Positions 1 through 7,913 of a DNA stretch of 14,324 bases are shown in pieces. The DNA is from Bacteroidales bacterium (lineage in GTDB: Bacteria > Bacteroidota > Bacteroidia > Bacteroidales > UBA1556), in the NCBI GenBank assembly GCA_029939445.1, contig JAOZSY010000044.1, positions 1 to 14,324 on the forward strand. Reading direction: 5' to 3'. The notes under the pieces were generated by a model. The model had not been told where the DNA came from, ran no database searches, and saw only the letters and a program-made list of their open reading frames with translations. The position numbers were made by a program, and so were the translations under genes. Position 1 is the first letter of the stretch. Every line of letters starts with the position of its first letter.

Positions 1-893
1 TCTTCTGCCACAAATGGTGAAGGAATTAGAATCACAGGCTTCTTAACTACGCATAATTCTGAAATAGCAATTGCGCCAGCTCTTGAAACAACTATGTCTG
101 CTGCAGCATAAGCAAGATCCATTTTTATAATAAATCTTGTTGCTTTTATGCCTTCTTCTCCTAAGTTTAATACAGCTTTGTCGGCTTGGTGAAAATAGTT
201 TTTACCAGTTTGCCATATAAGTTGAATATTGTTGTTGTGGAACGCCTCTAAGTTTGCCTCTATAGCTTCATTTATCGTACGTGCACCTAAGCTTCCTCCA
301 ACAACTAACACTACTGGTTTGTCGGCTTTAAGACCAAAAAACTCTAATGCCTTTTCCCTTTTGTTAGCTATGTTTACTACTTCTTTTCGTATAGGGTTTC
401 CTGAGAAATATATTTTTTCTTTAGGAAAATATTTGTCTAAATTATCATAGGCTACGCATATCTTATCTACTTTTTTTGATAAAATGATATTAGTAATTCC
501 TGGGTAAGAATTTTGCTCTTGTATAAGTGTTGGAATTCCCATTTTTGCTGCTTGATATAGGGTAGGACCACTTGCAAAACCTCCAACACCAATAACCAAA
601 TCTGGATTAAATCTTTTAATAATCTGTTTTGCTTTTCTCAGACTTGATAAAAGTTTAAAAGGAAAGCTCAGATTTTTTGGAGAAAGGCTTCTCTGGAATC
701 CGCTTATCCACAGTCCTTCAATAGGATAACCTGCAGCTGGAACTTTCTCCATCTCCATTTTATTCTTTGCTCCAATAAATAATATGTCACAGTTTGGATG
801 TGCTTCTTTTAAAGCATTTGCAATAGCAATTGCTGGAAATATGTGGCCTCCACTGCCACCACCACTGATAATGAATTTTCTTTTCTTATTCAT
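1..893 (-). CDS. murG: MurG, lipid II-forming N-acetylglucosaminyltransferase (3' end cut by window edge)
   Basis: MurG transfers GlcNAc from UDP-GlcNAc to lipid I, giving lipid II on the cytoplasmic face of the inner membrane. The frame starts with ATG at 893 and runs off the window, so about 297 of the usual 360-370 residues are visible. The N-terminal glycine-rich loop GGGSGGH (residues 11-17) contacts the lipid I diphosphate in known MurGs. Further on are GVGG, a second-domain GGSLGARTINEA segment and SRAGAIAISEL, close to the family's RAGA.TISEL donor-binding motif. The last readable residues, PFVAE, fit the usual P..VAEDHQ segment. The start overlaps the end of ftsW by 8 nt (ATGAATAA), which suggests translational coupling. 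The position after ftsW is standard for dcw clusters. Nothing looks broken in the visible part. Confidence 0.96.
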   Translation of the reverse strand, partial: MNKKRKFIISGGGSGGHIFPAIAIANALKEAHPNCDILFIGAKNKMEMEKVPAAGYPIEGLWISGFQRSLSPKNLSFPFKLLSSLRKAKQIIKRFNPDLVIGVGGFASGPTLYQAAKMGIPTLIQEQNSYPGITNIILSKKVDKICVAYDNLDKYFPKEKIYFSGNPIRKEVVNIANKREKALEFFGLKADKPVVLVVGGSLGARTINEAIEANLEAFHNNNIQLIWQTGKNYFHQADKAVLNLGEEGIKATRFIIKMDLAYAAADIVVSRAGAIAISELCVVKKPVILIPSPFVAE

Positions 894-2061
894 GATTGTT
901 TTCCTCCGCTGTTTCTATTTTATTTACTTCTTTACTTACACTCAATACTATTCCAATTGCAAAACTTGTAAACCATAATGATGTGCCTCCCATGGAAAGC
1001 ATAGGAAGTGGCTGACCCGTAACAGGTAATATATTTACTGTTACTCCCATATTTATAAATGCCTGAAATACAAGGCTAAACATTAAGCCAATTGCCAGAA
1101 ATCCTCCAAAACTTCCCGGACTTCGTATTGCTATTTGAATTGCCCGATATAGTAATGTTAGATATGCTATTAATACCATAAAACCACCTATAAGACCATA
1201 TTCTTCAATTATTATTGCATAAATAAAATCAGAATAGGGATGTGGTAGAAAGTTTCTTTGTAAACTATTACCAGGGAGCTTTCCGAAAAGGCCACCTGTT
1301 GCAATAGCTATTTTTGATTGGTCGGCTTGGTAATTACTACCTGAGTCTTTGTTTGTAAAATTTTCAATCCTCGATTTCCATGTTTCTATCCTAGGAAGAA
1401 GATTTGGATATGTTGTAGAGATTAACCATGCAAGTAAAACCATTGCAACACCAAGGGCTACTAGGCCCATAATGTATTTCATATTTATATTACCAATAAA
1501 AAGTAGAATAATACTTGTGGTAAAAAGGATTGCTGCAGTAGAAAAGTTAGCAGGAAAAATCAATATTACAGTTAATAGAATAGGAATTATTAATGGTAGA
1601 AATCCTGTTTTAAAATCTTTAATGTTCTTTTCTTTTTTGCTCAGCATTCTTGCGAGGTACATTATTAATGCAATTTTAGCTAAATCCGAAGTTTGGAAAC
1701 TTAAATTTATTACAGGAATATTAATCCACCTACTAGCATCATTTAAATTAGTACCAAAAGCTAATGTGAATAGTAATAAAGGTATCGAGATAAAAAGCAT
1801 TATCTGCGAAATGCGTGAATAGTATTTATAAGGAACTAGATGTGCAACAAACATTATTCCTAAGCCAAACAGCATTAACCCACCATGTTTAAGAAAATAG
1901 AAGGATATATTTCCCCCTTGCTCACGGTATGCAAGAGAGCCTGTAGAACTCCAAACTGTCAATAAAGAAAGTATAGATAGAGCAATTACTACTATCCATA
2001 TAATCTTATCACCATATTGGTTGTTACTAAAATTTGTCCTTATATCTTTAATGTTTAACAT
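886..2061 (-). CDS. ftsW: FtsW, SEDS-family septal peptidoglycan glycosyltransferase
   Basis: FtsW polymerises lipid II into glycan strands at the septum, paired with the class B PBP FtsI. The 391-residue protein is almost wholly hydrophobic, with roughly ten membrane segments. SEDS hallmarks are present: YQADQSKIAIATGGLFG near 244-260, PGNSLQRNFLPHPYSDFIYA near 263-282 with Asp278 as the likely catalytic acidic residue, and NMGVTVNILPVTGQPLPMLS near 337-356 followed by GGTS. The position that is usually Gly in GKGPGNS is Leu262 here (GKLPGNS), an isolated change outside the catalytic Asp. RodA is a homologous alternative, but placement between murD and murG in the dcw operon favours FtsW. 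It lies 25 nt after the murD remnant and overlaps murG by 8 nt. Confidence 0.95.
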   Translation of the reverse strand: MLNIKDIRTNFSNNQYGDKIIWIVVIALSILSLLTVWSSTGSLAYREQGGNISFYFLKHGGLMLFGLGIMFVAHLVPYKYYSRISQIMLFISIPLLLFTLAFGTNLNDASRWINIPVINLSFQTSDLAKIALIMYLARMLSKKEKNIKDFKTGFLPLIIPILLTVILIFPANFSTAAILFTTSIILLFIGNINMKYIMGLVALGVAMVLLAWLISTTYPNLLPRIETWKSRIENFTNKDSGSNYQADQSKIAIATGGLFGKLPGNSLQRNFLPHPYSDFIYAIIIEEYGLIGGFMVLIAYLTLLYRAIQIAIRSPGSFGGFLAIGLMFSLVFQAFINMGVTVNILPVTGQPLPMLSMGGTSLWFTSFAIGIVLSVSKEVNKIETAEENNHE

Positions 2062-2086
2062 CTCACTTATTTTATGCTATTTTCTA

Positions 2087-2635
2087 TTAGAGGTCTTGTA
2101 CTGCACGAATAAATTTATCACCTCTTTCTTTATAATCTTCAAAAAGATCGAAGCTTGGACATGCTGGTGAAAGCAATACCACATCATCAATTTCTGATAA
2201 ATAGAATGCGCTTAATACGGCATCATTCATAGTTTGAGTTTCTAGAATTTCGGGCACAATCCCCGAAAAACTATCGATAATATTTTGATTGTCAAGCCCA
2301 AGGCAAACTATAGCTTTCACTTTATCTTGAGCTAAAGGAATTAAGTCTGAATAATCATTGCCTTTATCCTGACCACCCATTATCCATACTGTTGGGCGAT
2401 TCATTGTTTCCAATGCATACCAAGCAGCATTTACTTTTGTGGCCTTGCTGTCATTAATGAATTTTACGCCTCTTACATTAGTAACTTTCTCAAGGCGGTG
2501 CGAATGACCTTCATTATTACAAAAACATCCTTTGATAGTCTCGTTTCTTATACCTTGAAGTTTGGCGGCAATTCCCCCAGCCATTGTTCCGTAAGTTGTA
2601 TATCGTCCTTGTTGTGCTAATTTTTCTATATCCAT
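2087..2635 (-). pseudogene. murD: MurD C-terminal remnant (UDP-MurNAc-L-Ala:D-Glu ligase lacking the N-terminal ~60%)
   Basis: Full-length MurD (about 440-450 residues) adds D-Glu to UDP-MurNAc-L-Ala using ATP. This frame encodes only 182 residues. Motifs from the end of the central domain and the C-terminal domain are visible: HRLEKV (44-49, with the ligase Arg), NDSKAT (61-66), WIMGGQDKGNDY (83-94) and LLSPACPSFDLF (154-165). The N-terminal UDP-binding Rossmann domain and the P-loop GTNGKTT segment are absent. Only 32 nt separate this ATG from the mraY stop, and that frame upstream reaches a stop inside mraY with no alternative ATG or GTG, so the missing part cannot be hidden by a frameshift. 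The remaining frame is uninterrupted. Position between mraY and ftsW is the normal murD slot. I infer an internal deletion or an assembly join. A translated stand-alone C-terminal domain is possible, but it could not bind UDP-MurNAc-Ala or complete the ATP site by known MurD chemistry. Confidence 0.85.
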
Positions 2636-2667
2636 AATACGTTTGTATATATATTGTTTTAGTTTTG

Positions 2668-3909
2668 TTATCGAAGTTTTAGTGTTGCAATTGTAAGTAC
2701 AGCAAGCATAATTCCTATAATGTAAAATCGTTGTACAATTTTAGCTTCATGATATCCTTTCTTCTGAAAATGATGATGAAGGGGAGCCATAAGAAATACT
2801 CTTTTGCCTTCTCCGGTCTTCTTTTTAGTGTATTTAAAATATGCTACTTGAATTATCACGGAGAGGTTTTCTACTAAGAATACTCCACATAATAATGGTA
2901 TTAAAAGTTCTTTTCTGATGATTATTGCGAAAACAGCAATTATTCCACCCATTGCTAAACTGCCAGTGTCTCCCATAAACACTTGAGCAGGATATGAATT
3001 ATACCATAAAAAGCCTATTGCTGCTCCAATAAAGGCACTCATAAAAATTGCTAATTCACCAGTGTGGGGGATATACATTATATCTAGATAATCGGCGAAA
3101 ATAAAGTTGCCAGAAATCCATGCGAGTATACCAAGAGTTGCTGCTATTACTGCCGAAGTACTCGTGGCCAGCCCATCGAGTCCATCGGTGAGGTTAGCTC
3201 CATTGGATACTGCTGTTATTATTATTATTACAAATGGAATAAAAATTAGCCATGTGTATTTCTGATATCCATCTCCCATCCATGATAGTAGCCATGAGTA
3301 GTCAAATTGGTTATTCTTAATAAATGGTATTGTTGTTTTTAGATTTTTCTCTTCGGGTTTAAAAATATCATCAGACCCAGTATTGAACGGTGAGGCTGCT
3401 TTATTTTCTATTACTGTTTGATTATCAAATTTCTCGCGAATTACTATATCGTTATGAAAATACATTGTAAGGCCAACAATAAGCCCAAGTCCTATTTGTC
3501 CAAGAATTTTAAATCTTCCTGCTAATCCGTCTTTATTTTTCTTAAAAACTTTAATATAATCATCGGTAAAGCCTATTGCACCAAGCCATACTGTTGAAAC
3601 TAGCATTAGGATAATGTAAATATTATTGAGTTTTGCAAACAATAATGTAGGAATAATAATAGCTCCTAAAATTATAAGCCCACCCATTGTTGGAGTTCCT
3701 TGCTTTTCTATTTGCCCTTGCAATCCTAAGTCGCGAACAGTTTCTCCAATTTGCTGCTTTTGTAACATGCGGATAATGCTCTTTCCGAAAATTAGTGAAA
3801 TAAGTAGCGAAGTAAAAACTGCCATCGCCGCCCTGAAAGAAATGTATTGAAATACACCCGCTCCTGGTATGCCTAGCTCTTTTAGGTAATCAAATAAGTA
3901 GTATAGCAT
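2668..3909 (-). CDS. mraY: MraY, phospho-MurNAc-pentapeptide translocase
   Basis: MraY moves phospho-MurNAc-pentapeptide from UDP to undecaprenyl phosphate in the inner membrane, making lipid I. The 413-residue polytopic protein carries the family's active-site segments: FTDDYIKV (114-121, the Asp pair 116-117), NLTDGLDGLA (239-248), FMGDTGSLAMGG (311-322, Asp314) and APLHHHFQKKG (375-385, the HHH triad). Residues 48-80 include the conserved GTPTMGG. A hydrophilic insertion around 150-215 makes it about 50 residues longer than E. coli MraY (360); this is usual for Bacteroidota. The start is 1 nt after the murE stop. A run of ATT triplets around 3217-3231 encodes consecutive isoleucines in a membrane helix (228-231) and is simple low-complexity sequence. 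The gene looks fully functional. Confidence 0.97.
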   Translation of the reverse strand: MLYYLFDYLKELGIPGAGVFQYISFRAAMAVFTSLLISLIFGKSIIRMLQKQQIGETVRDLGLQGQIEKQGTPTMGGLIILGAIIIPTLLFAKLNNIYIILMLVSTVWLGAIGFTDDYIKVFKKNKDGLAGRFKILGQIGLGLIVGLTMYFHNDIVIREKFDNQTVIENKAASPFNTGSDDIFKPEEKNLKTTIPFIKNNQFDYSWLLSWMGDGYQKYTWLIFIPFVIIIITAVSNGANLTDGLDGLATSTSAVIAATLGILAWISGNFIFADYLDIMYIPHTGELAIFMSAFIGAAIGFLWYNSYPAQVFMGDTGSLAMGGIIAVFAIIIRKELLIPLLCGVFLVENLSVIIQVAYFKYTKKKTGEGKRVFLMAPLHHHFQKKGYHEAKIVQRFYIIGIMLAVLTIATLKLR

Positions 3910-3910
3910 A

Positions 3911-5368
3911 TTATTTATTTTTAATTATTTCAGTAATTATTTCTTTATCATCAAAATGGTGTCTTACACCATTTATTTCTTGGTATTTTTCATGTCCTTT
4001 GCCTGCAACTAATACAATATCACCAGCATTTGCCAATGCAAAAGCTGTTCGTATTGCCTCTTTTCTATTGCTTATTCTTAGGGTTATGCGTTTACGATCC
4101 AGTGTAATGCCTGCCTCCATATCATCTAAGATTTTCTCGGGGTCTTCTGTGCGTGGGTTGTCGGAAGTAAGTATCAGTTGTTGCGAATTGTCAGCAGCAA
4201 TTTGTGCCATAATTGGGCGCTTGCTTTTATCTCTATCTCCGCCAGTACCTACAACGGTTATTAATTTTCCGTTGCCACCTCTAATAGCATTTATTGTATC
4301 TAATACATTCTTGAGTGCATCAGGAGTATGGGCATAGTCAACAATGGCATTAATCTCATTGTCTCCTTTAATAAATTCGAAACGCCCTTCTGCTGTTTCT
4401 ACAGTACTTAATTCCTGTAATACTTCCATTTCATCAGCGCCTAATTCCATTGCAGTAGCATATACACTCATTATATTATATGCATTAAACTCGCCTACCA
4501 ATGGAATCCATATTTCTTTATAATTTATTTCTAAATGCAAACCACTCATTGCATTTTCAATGATTTTGCCTTTATAATTGGCAATAGTTTTTATAGCATA
4601 AGTGCGTTTTGAGGCTTTAGTATTCTGAAGCATCACTTTACCATTCTTATCATCAGTATTTACCAACGCAAAAGCATCAGAGTTTAAATCATCGAAGAAT
4701 TTTTTCTTTGCTTTTATATATTCTTTGAATGTTTTATGAAAATCTAAATGGTCGTGAGTGATGTTTGAAAATAATGCTCCAGTGAAATGTAATCCTGCAA
4801 TGCGCTCTTGAACAATAGCATGTGAACTTACTTCCATAAAACAATATTCACAGCCTTCTTCTACCATTTCGTTTAAAAGTGCATTTAACTGTATGGCATC
4901 AGGAGTAGTATGTGTAGCTTTAATCTCTTTATCGTTAATTTTATTGCTTACCGTAGAAAGTAAGCCAACATGATAACCTAGTTTTTTGAATAAATTAAAA
5001 AGAATAGTAACAGTAGATGTTTTGCCATTTGTTCCTGTTATTCCAATAAGCTTTAATTTTGAAGAAGGATTATCATAATAATTTGATGATAGTTGGCCTA
5101 ATACTTTTGCCGAATTGCTAACCTTTATATAATTTATTTTAGAGTTTATTTGTGAGGGTAATTCTTGACAAACAATAGTAGTAGCGCCATCTTTAATGCA
5201 ATTCTCAATATATTTGTGCCCGTCTACTTGTGTTCCTTTTACGGCAACAAAGATGTCGTTCTTAGAAATATTCCTAGAATCAAATTGTATAGCATTAAAC
5301 TTTGGAGAACTTCCTTTGTGAAATTCTAAAACCTTAATGCTATCTAATACATCATTTATATTACTCAT
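3911..5368 (-). CDS. murE: MurE, UDP-MurNAc-L-Ala-D-Glu:meso-diaminopimelate ligase
   Basis: MurE is an ATP-dependent cytoplasmic ligase that adds the third stem-peptide residue. The 485-residue length is normal. The P-loop GTNGKTS is at 112-118, the THTTPD substrate segment at 152-157, EVSSHA at 179-184, and Lys222 in YIKAKKKFF is the likely carbamylated lysine. GRFE (328-331) and DYAHTPDAL (344-352) lead into the C-terminal domain. The DNPR motif at 403-406 is the signature of enzymes adding meso-diaminopimelate rather than L-lysine, so this organism probably makes DAP-type peptidoglycan. The C-terminal GKGHE (456-460) is also present. The ATG is 4 nt after the ftsI stop and the gene ends 1 nt before mraY. 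MurE is a homologue of MurD, and its completeness contrasts with the truncated murD downstream. Confidence 0.97.
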   Translation of the reverse strand: MSNINDVLDSIKVLEFHKGSSPKFNAIQFDSRNISKNDIFVAVKGTQVDGHKYIENCIKDGATTIVCQELPSQINSKINYIKVSNSAKVLGQLSSNYYDNPSSKLKLIGITGTNGKTSTVTILFNLFKKLGYHVGLLSTVSNKINDKEIKATHTTPDAIQLNALLNEMVEEGCEYCFMEVSSHAIVQERIAGLHFTGALFSNITHDHLDFHKTFKEYIKAKKKFFDDLNSDAFALVNTDDKNGKVMLQNTKASKRTYAIKTIANYKGKIIENAMSGLHLEINYKEIWIPLVGEFNAYNIMSVYATAMELGADEMEVLQELSTVETAEGRFEFIKGDNEINAIVDYAHTPDALKNVLDTINAIRGGNGKLITVVGTGGDRDKSKRPIMAQIAADNSQQLILTSDNPRTEDPEKILDDMEAGITLDRKRITLRISNRKEAIRTAFALANAGDIVLVAGKGHEKYQEINGVRHHFDDKEIITEIIKNK

Positions 5369-5372
5369 TTTC

Positions 5373-7466
5373 TTAATGATTCATTGTTATTGTAACTATA
5401 TCGCCTGAGTTTATTCTTGTATTTTTAGGAATAGATTGATTTATTACTTTACCAAATCCATTAATTTTTGCAGTTAGCCCTAGTTCTTCTATAAGGAATA
5501 TGGCATCCTGCGCAGTCATGTTCTTAAGGTTTGGCATTTTATTATGTGTTAATTTTCTTTTGTAGAGTTTAATGCTATCATTAGTAGCATATCCCGCTAT
5601 GTAACTAGCTTGTAATTCAGGATTTTTAATTTCATATCCTAAATAATTATATATTTCAACGATGCTCTTATTTGCGCCTACTTTAGAATTTGGAGCAATA
5701 AATATGGTGTCCTTTTCGGCATGTACTTGCATACTTAAGTCGCTAGCATATATTTTGTCGGCAATATCCTTAAATACAGGTACCACAACAGTGCTTGCGT
5801 AGTATTGTCCTGTACTTGGATTATTTACTACCACAATGCATGAGTATTTAGGATTATCTGCAGGGAAATAACCTACAAATGAAGCTTGATAATTTCTTTT
5901 GTTATAGCCCTTTTTATTAGATATTTGAGCTGTTCCTGTTTTGCCAGCAATAGGGTATGGAGAATTTTTTAGTGCTTTTGCTGTTCCATTTTCCACAACT
6001 CCTTCAAGCATTTTTTGTACTTGACTTATAGTTTTAGCACTACTAATCTGAGGATTTATTATTTCTGTTTCAAATTCTTGCTTAGTTTCTCCAGTTTTAT
6101 GGATTGCTTTTACAAAACTTGGTTTTACCATTTTACCATTGTTAGCTACGGCATTATAAAAGTTAAGAACCTGCATTGGCGTTAGCTTAAGCTCATAACC
6201 AATGGACATCCATGGTAGTGATAACTTTGACCAGCTTTTGTCTTGTGGAGTTTTAATATATGGTTTGTCTTCGCCTTTTATCTGTAATCCTAATGGCTCA
6301 TTAAGATTCATGCTATAAATGCCGTCAATGAACTCTTGGGGTTTATTTTCAAAACCTTTAAGAACAATCTTGAAAATACCTACATTGGAACTTAATTCTA
6401 ATACTTGACTTGCAGTAATATCACCATTTTCATGGGAATCGTGAATAGTTGCTTCGTAATGCGTATAGCTACCATTTCCTGTTTTGATAATGCTTTTAGG
6501 AGTAACAACTTTATTTTCAAGGCATACCATCATCGTTGCTAACTTAAAAGTTGAGCCAGGCTCTGTTGCTGTTCCTATTGCATAGTTAAATCCTTCGTAG
6601 TAGTTGTTGCGTGCAGTATCGTGTTTTAAGTTTGCAATAGCCTTAATATGACCAGTCTTTACTTCCATAACTATTGCGCAACCCCAATCCGCTTTATGTA
6701 TTTCCAATGCTTTATTTAAAGAAGTTTCGGCAACGTCCTGCAAATTAACATCTAGTGTTGTTATAATATCTATTCCATTAATAGGATCAATAAGAGTGTC
6801 GCTAAATTCATATTGCCACCCGCCAGATATTTTCTTTTGTAATCTTTTTCCATCTGTGCCTTGTAGTATGTGATTATAGGCACCTTCTAAGCCAACTACG
6901 TACTCGTTTTTATATATGCTAAAATTACCAATGGTACGTTTTGCAAGCATTCCATAAGGGCGCTTTCTACGCTCTTGTTTCTCTATAATTAATCCACCTC
7001 TATATTTCCCTAAATTGAAAATAGGAAGTTTTTTAATTTGTTTCAGCTCCGCATAAGTTACCTTGCGCCTAATTCTTACATATCGTTTCCTTCGTTCGTA
7101 GGAGTCTTTTATTCTTTTCTTAAAAGCATGCTTATCTTCATTTTTATAAATACTAGCAAAGCCTATAGCCATGGAGTCAAGGTTTTCATAAAATATCGGT
7201 TGCTTAACCACTACGGCATCCCAAAATAAATTATAAATAGGTACTGATGTGGCTAAAAGGTTGTTGTCTGCAGAGTATATGTTTCCGCGGATGGCCTTTA
7301 CATCTATCTTTTTGAATCTTTGTTTTTCAGAAATCTTTTCCCAATGCTCATTTTCTATAAACTGAAGTTGGATAATTTTCCCCAATATGGTTAATGCTGC
7401 CAAAACCATTAATGCATATAATGCATAAATTCGTATAACGCTGGACTTTCGTAATGCTCTTGCCAT
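5373..7466 (-). CDS. ftsI: FtsI/PBP3-type class B penicillin-binding protein with C-terminal PASTA domain
   Basis: Septal transpeptidase that cross-links the glycan strands made by FtsW. The 697 residues comprise a short cytoplasmic N-terminus, one membrane anchor (about 12-35), a dimerisation/pedestal domain that includes RGNIYSADNNLLATS (60-74), a transpeptidase domain (about 255-570) and one PASTA domain (about 641-696). The three active-site motifs are intact: STFK (305-308, nucleophile Ser305), SSN (359-361) and KTGTA (509-513). A C-terminal PASTA domain is common in Bacteroidota FtsI and absent from E. coli FtsI. The stop of ftsL and this start overlap by one base (TAATG), and a strong purine-rich ribosome-binding sequence lies just upstream. 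The protein is probably a beta-lactam target, as for its family. Confidence 0.96.
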   Translation of the reverse strand: MARALRKSSVIRIYALYALMVLAALTILGKIIQLQFIENEHWEKISEKQRFKKIDVKAIRGNIYSADNNLLATSVPIYNLFWDAVVVKQPIFYENLDSMAIGFASIYKNEDKHAFKKRIKDSYERRKRYVRIRRKVTYAELKQIKKLPIFNLGKYRGGLIIEKQERRKRPYGMLAKRTIGNFSIYKNEYVVGLEGAYNHILQGTDGKRLQKKISGGWQYEFSDTLIDPINGIDIITTLDVNLQDVAETSLNKALEIHKADWGCAIVMEVKTGHIKAIANLKHDTARNNYYEGFNYAIGTATEPGSTFKLATMMVCLENKVVTPKSIIKTGNGSYTHYEATIHDSHENGDITASQVLELSSNVGIFKIVLKGFENKPQEFIDGIYSMNLNEPLGLQIKGEDKPYIKTPQDKSWSKLSLPWMSIGYELKLTPMQVLNFYNAVANNGKMVKPSFVKAIHKTGETKQEFETEIINPQISSAKTISQVQKMLEGVVENGTAKALKNSPYPIAGKTGTAQISNKKGYNKRNYQASFVGYFPADNPKYSCIVVVNNPSTGQYYASTVVVPVFKDIADKIYASDLSMQVHAEKDTIFIAPNSKVGANKSIVEIYNYLGYEIKNPELQASYIAGYATNDSIKLYKRKLTHNKMPNLKNMTAQDAIFLIEELGLTAKINGFGKVINQSIPKNTRINSGDIVTITMNH

Positions 7467-7909
7467 TATTCTATCTCCTCCTTCTTAATGAATATTTTAA
7501 AAGGGGGCTTGGTAGCCTCTTTTATGCCTCGGTATCTAAGTTGACTTGCTACTTCCGATTTTTTTGTACGATACATTAAATCAGATTTTATACTGATATG
7601 TTCATCTCTAAGGTCTTTTAGCTCTCTTGTGATTCTTTCAATATCGTGAGCTTTTGATTGTGCGTAAAAACTATTTGCTACATATAGAAATGCCAATAAT
7701 GTCAAGAAAAGTATATAAGGAGTATTTCGAGCAAGAGCCTTTGAGGTTAAGTAGCTTCCATCAATTAGAGACACTATACTTCCTGCAAAACCTAGCTTTA
7801 CAGATGGCAATTTAATGTTTAGAGATTTTATTGGGGAGCTTGAATTTTCCGCACTCTCCTGTATAGGACTATTTTTGGCTTTTGTATTTTTATCTTTTTT
7901 TCCCCACAT
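7466..7909 (-). CDS. ftsL: FtsL-like cell division protein (Bacteroidota type)
   Basis: Small bitopic membrane protein, 147 residues from the preferred start. It has a charged, Ser/Lys/Asn-rich cytoplasmic N-terminus, one membrane segment (about 63-82, ILFLTLLAFLYVA) and then a periplasmic coiled-coil-like stretch with heptad-like Leu/Ile spacing (ERITRELKDLRDEHISIKS). The C-terminus is basic. In Bacteroidota the gene between rsmH and ftsI encodes this FtsL-like protein; sequence conservation is low, so the name rests on topology and position. An upstream in-frame ATG at 7945 would extend it by 12 residues inside the rsmH coding region. I prefer the ATG at 7909, which falls 4 nt after the rsmH stop. 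It presumably links FtsW-FtsI to the rest of the divisome. Confidence 0.82.
   Translation of the reverse strand: MWGKKDKNTKAKNSPIQESAENSSSPIKSLNIKLPSVKLGFAGSIVSLIDGSYLTSKALARNTPYILFLTLLAFLYVANSFYAQSKAHDIERITRELKDLRDEHISIKSDLMYRTKKSEVASQLRYRGIKEATKPPFKIFIKKEEIE
7475..7483 (-). promoter_or_regulatory. Strong Shine-Dalgarno-like site for ftsI
   Basis: Read on the minus strand this is AAGGAGGAG, 8 nt before the ftsI ATG. It lies within the last codons of ftsL, where it encodes Lys-Glu-Glu. Bacteroidota genes generally lack a clear anti-16S match, so this one stands out, although Lys/Glu codons can create it by chance. Together with the TAATG stop-start overlap it supports the ftsI start and coupled translation. 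Confidence 0.5.
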
Positions 7910-7913
7910 AGCG

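Noticed and set aside
1349..1822. 157-codon open frame on the plus strand
   Set aside because: It lies entirely antisense to ftsW, whose protein is unmistakable. The plus-strand product has no recognisable domain and is explained by the low-GC codon bias of the membrane protein on the other strand.
3217..3231. ATT triplet run as a possible phase-variable microsatellite
   Set aside because: A trinucleotide run keeps frame and simply encodes isoleucines in an MraY membrane helix; a similar AAT run near 11920-11938 encodes asparagines in the receptor.
3999..4337. 112-codon open frame on the plus strand
   Set aside because: Antisense to the C-terminal domain of murE, which carries the DNPR and GKGHE motifs; no signal peptide, domain or context supports a gene.
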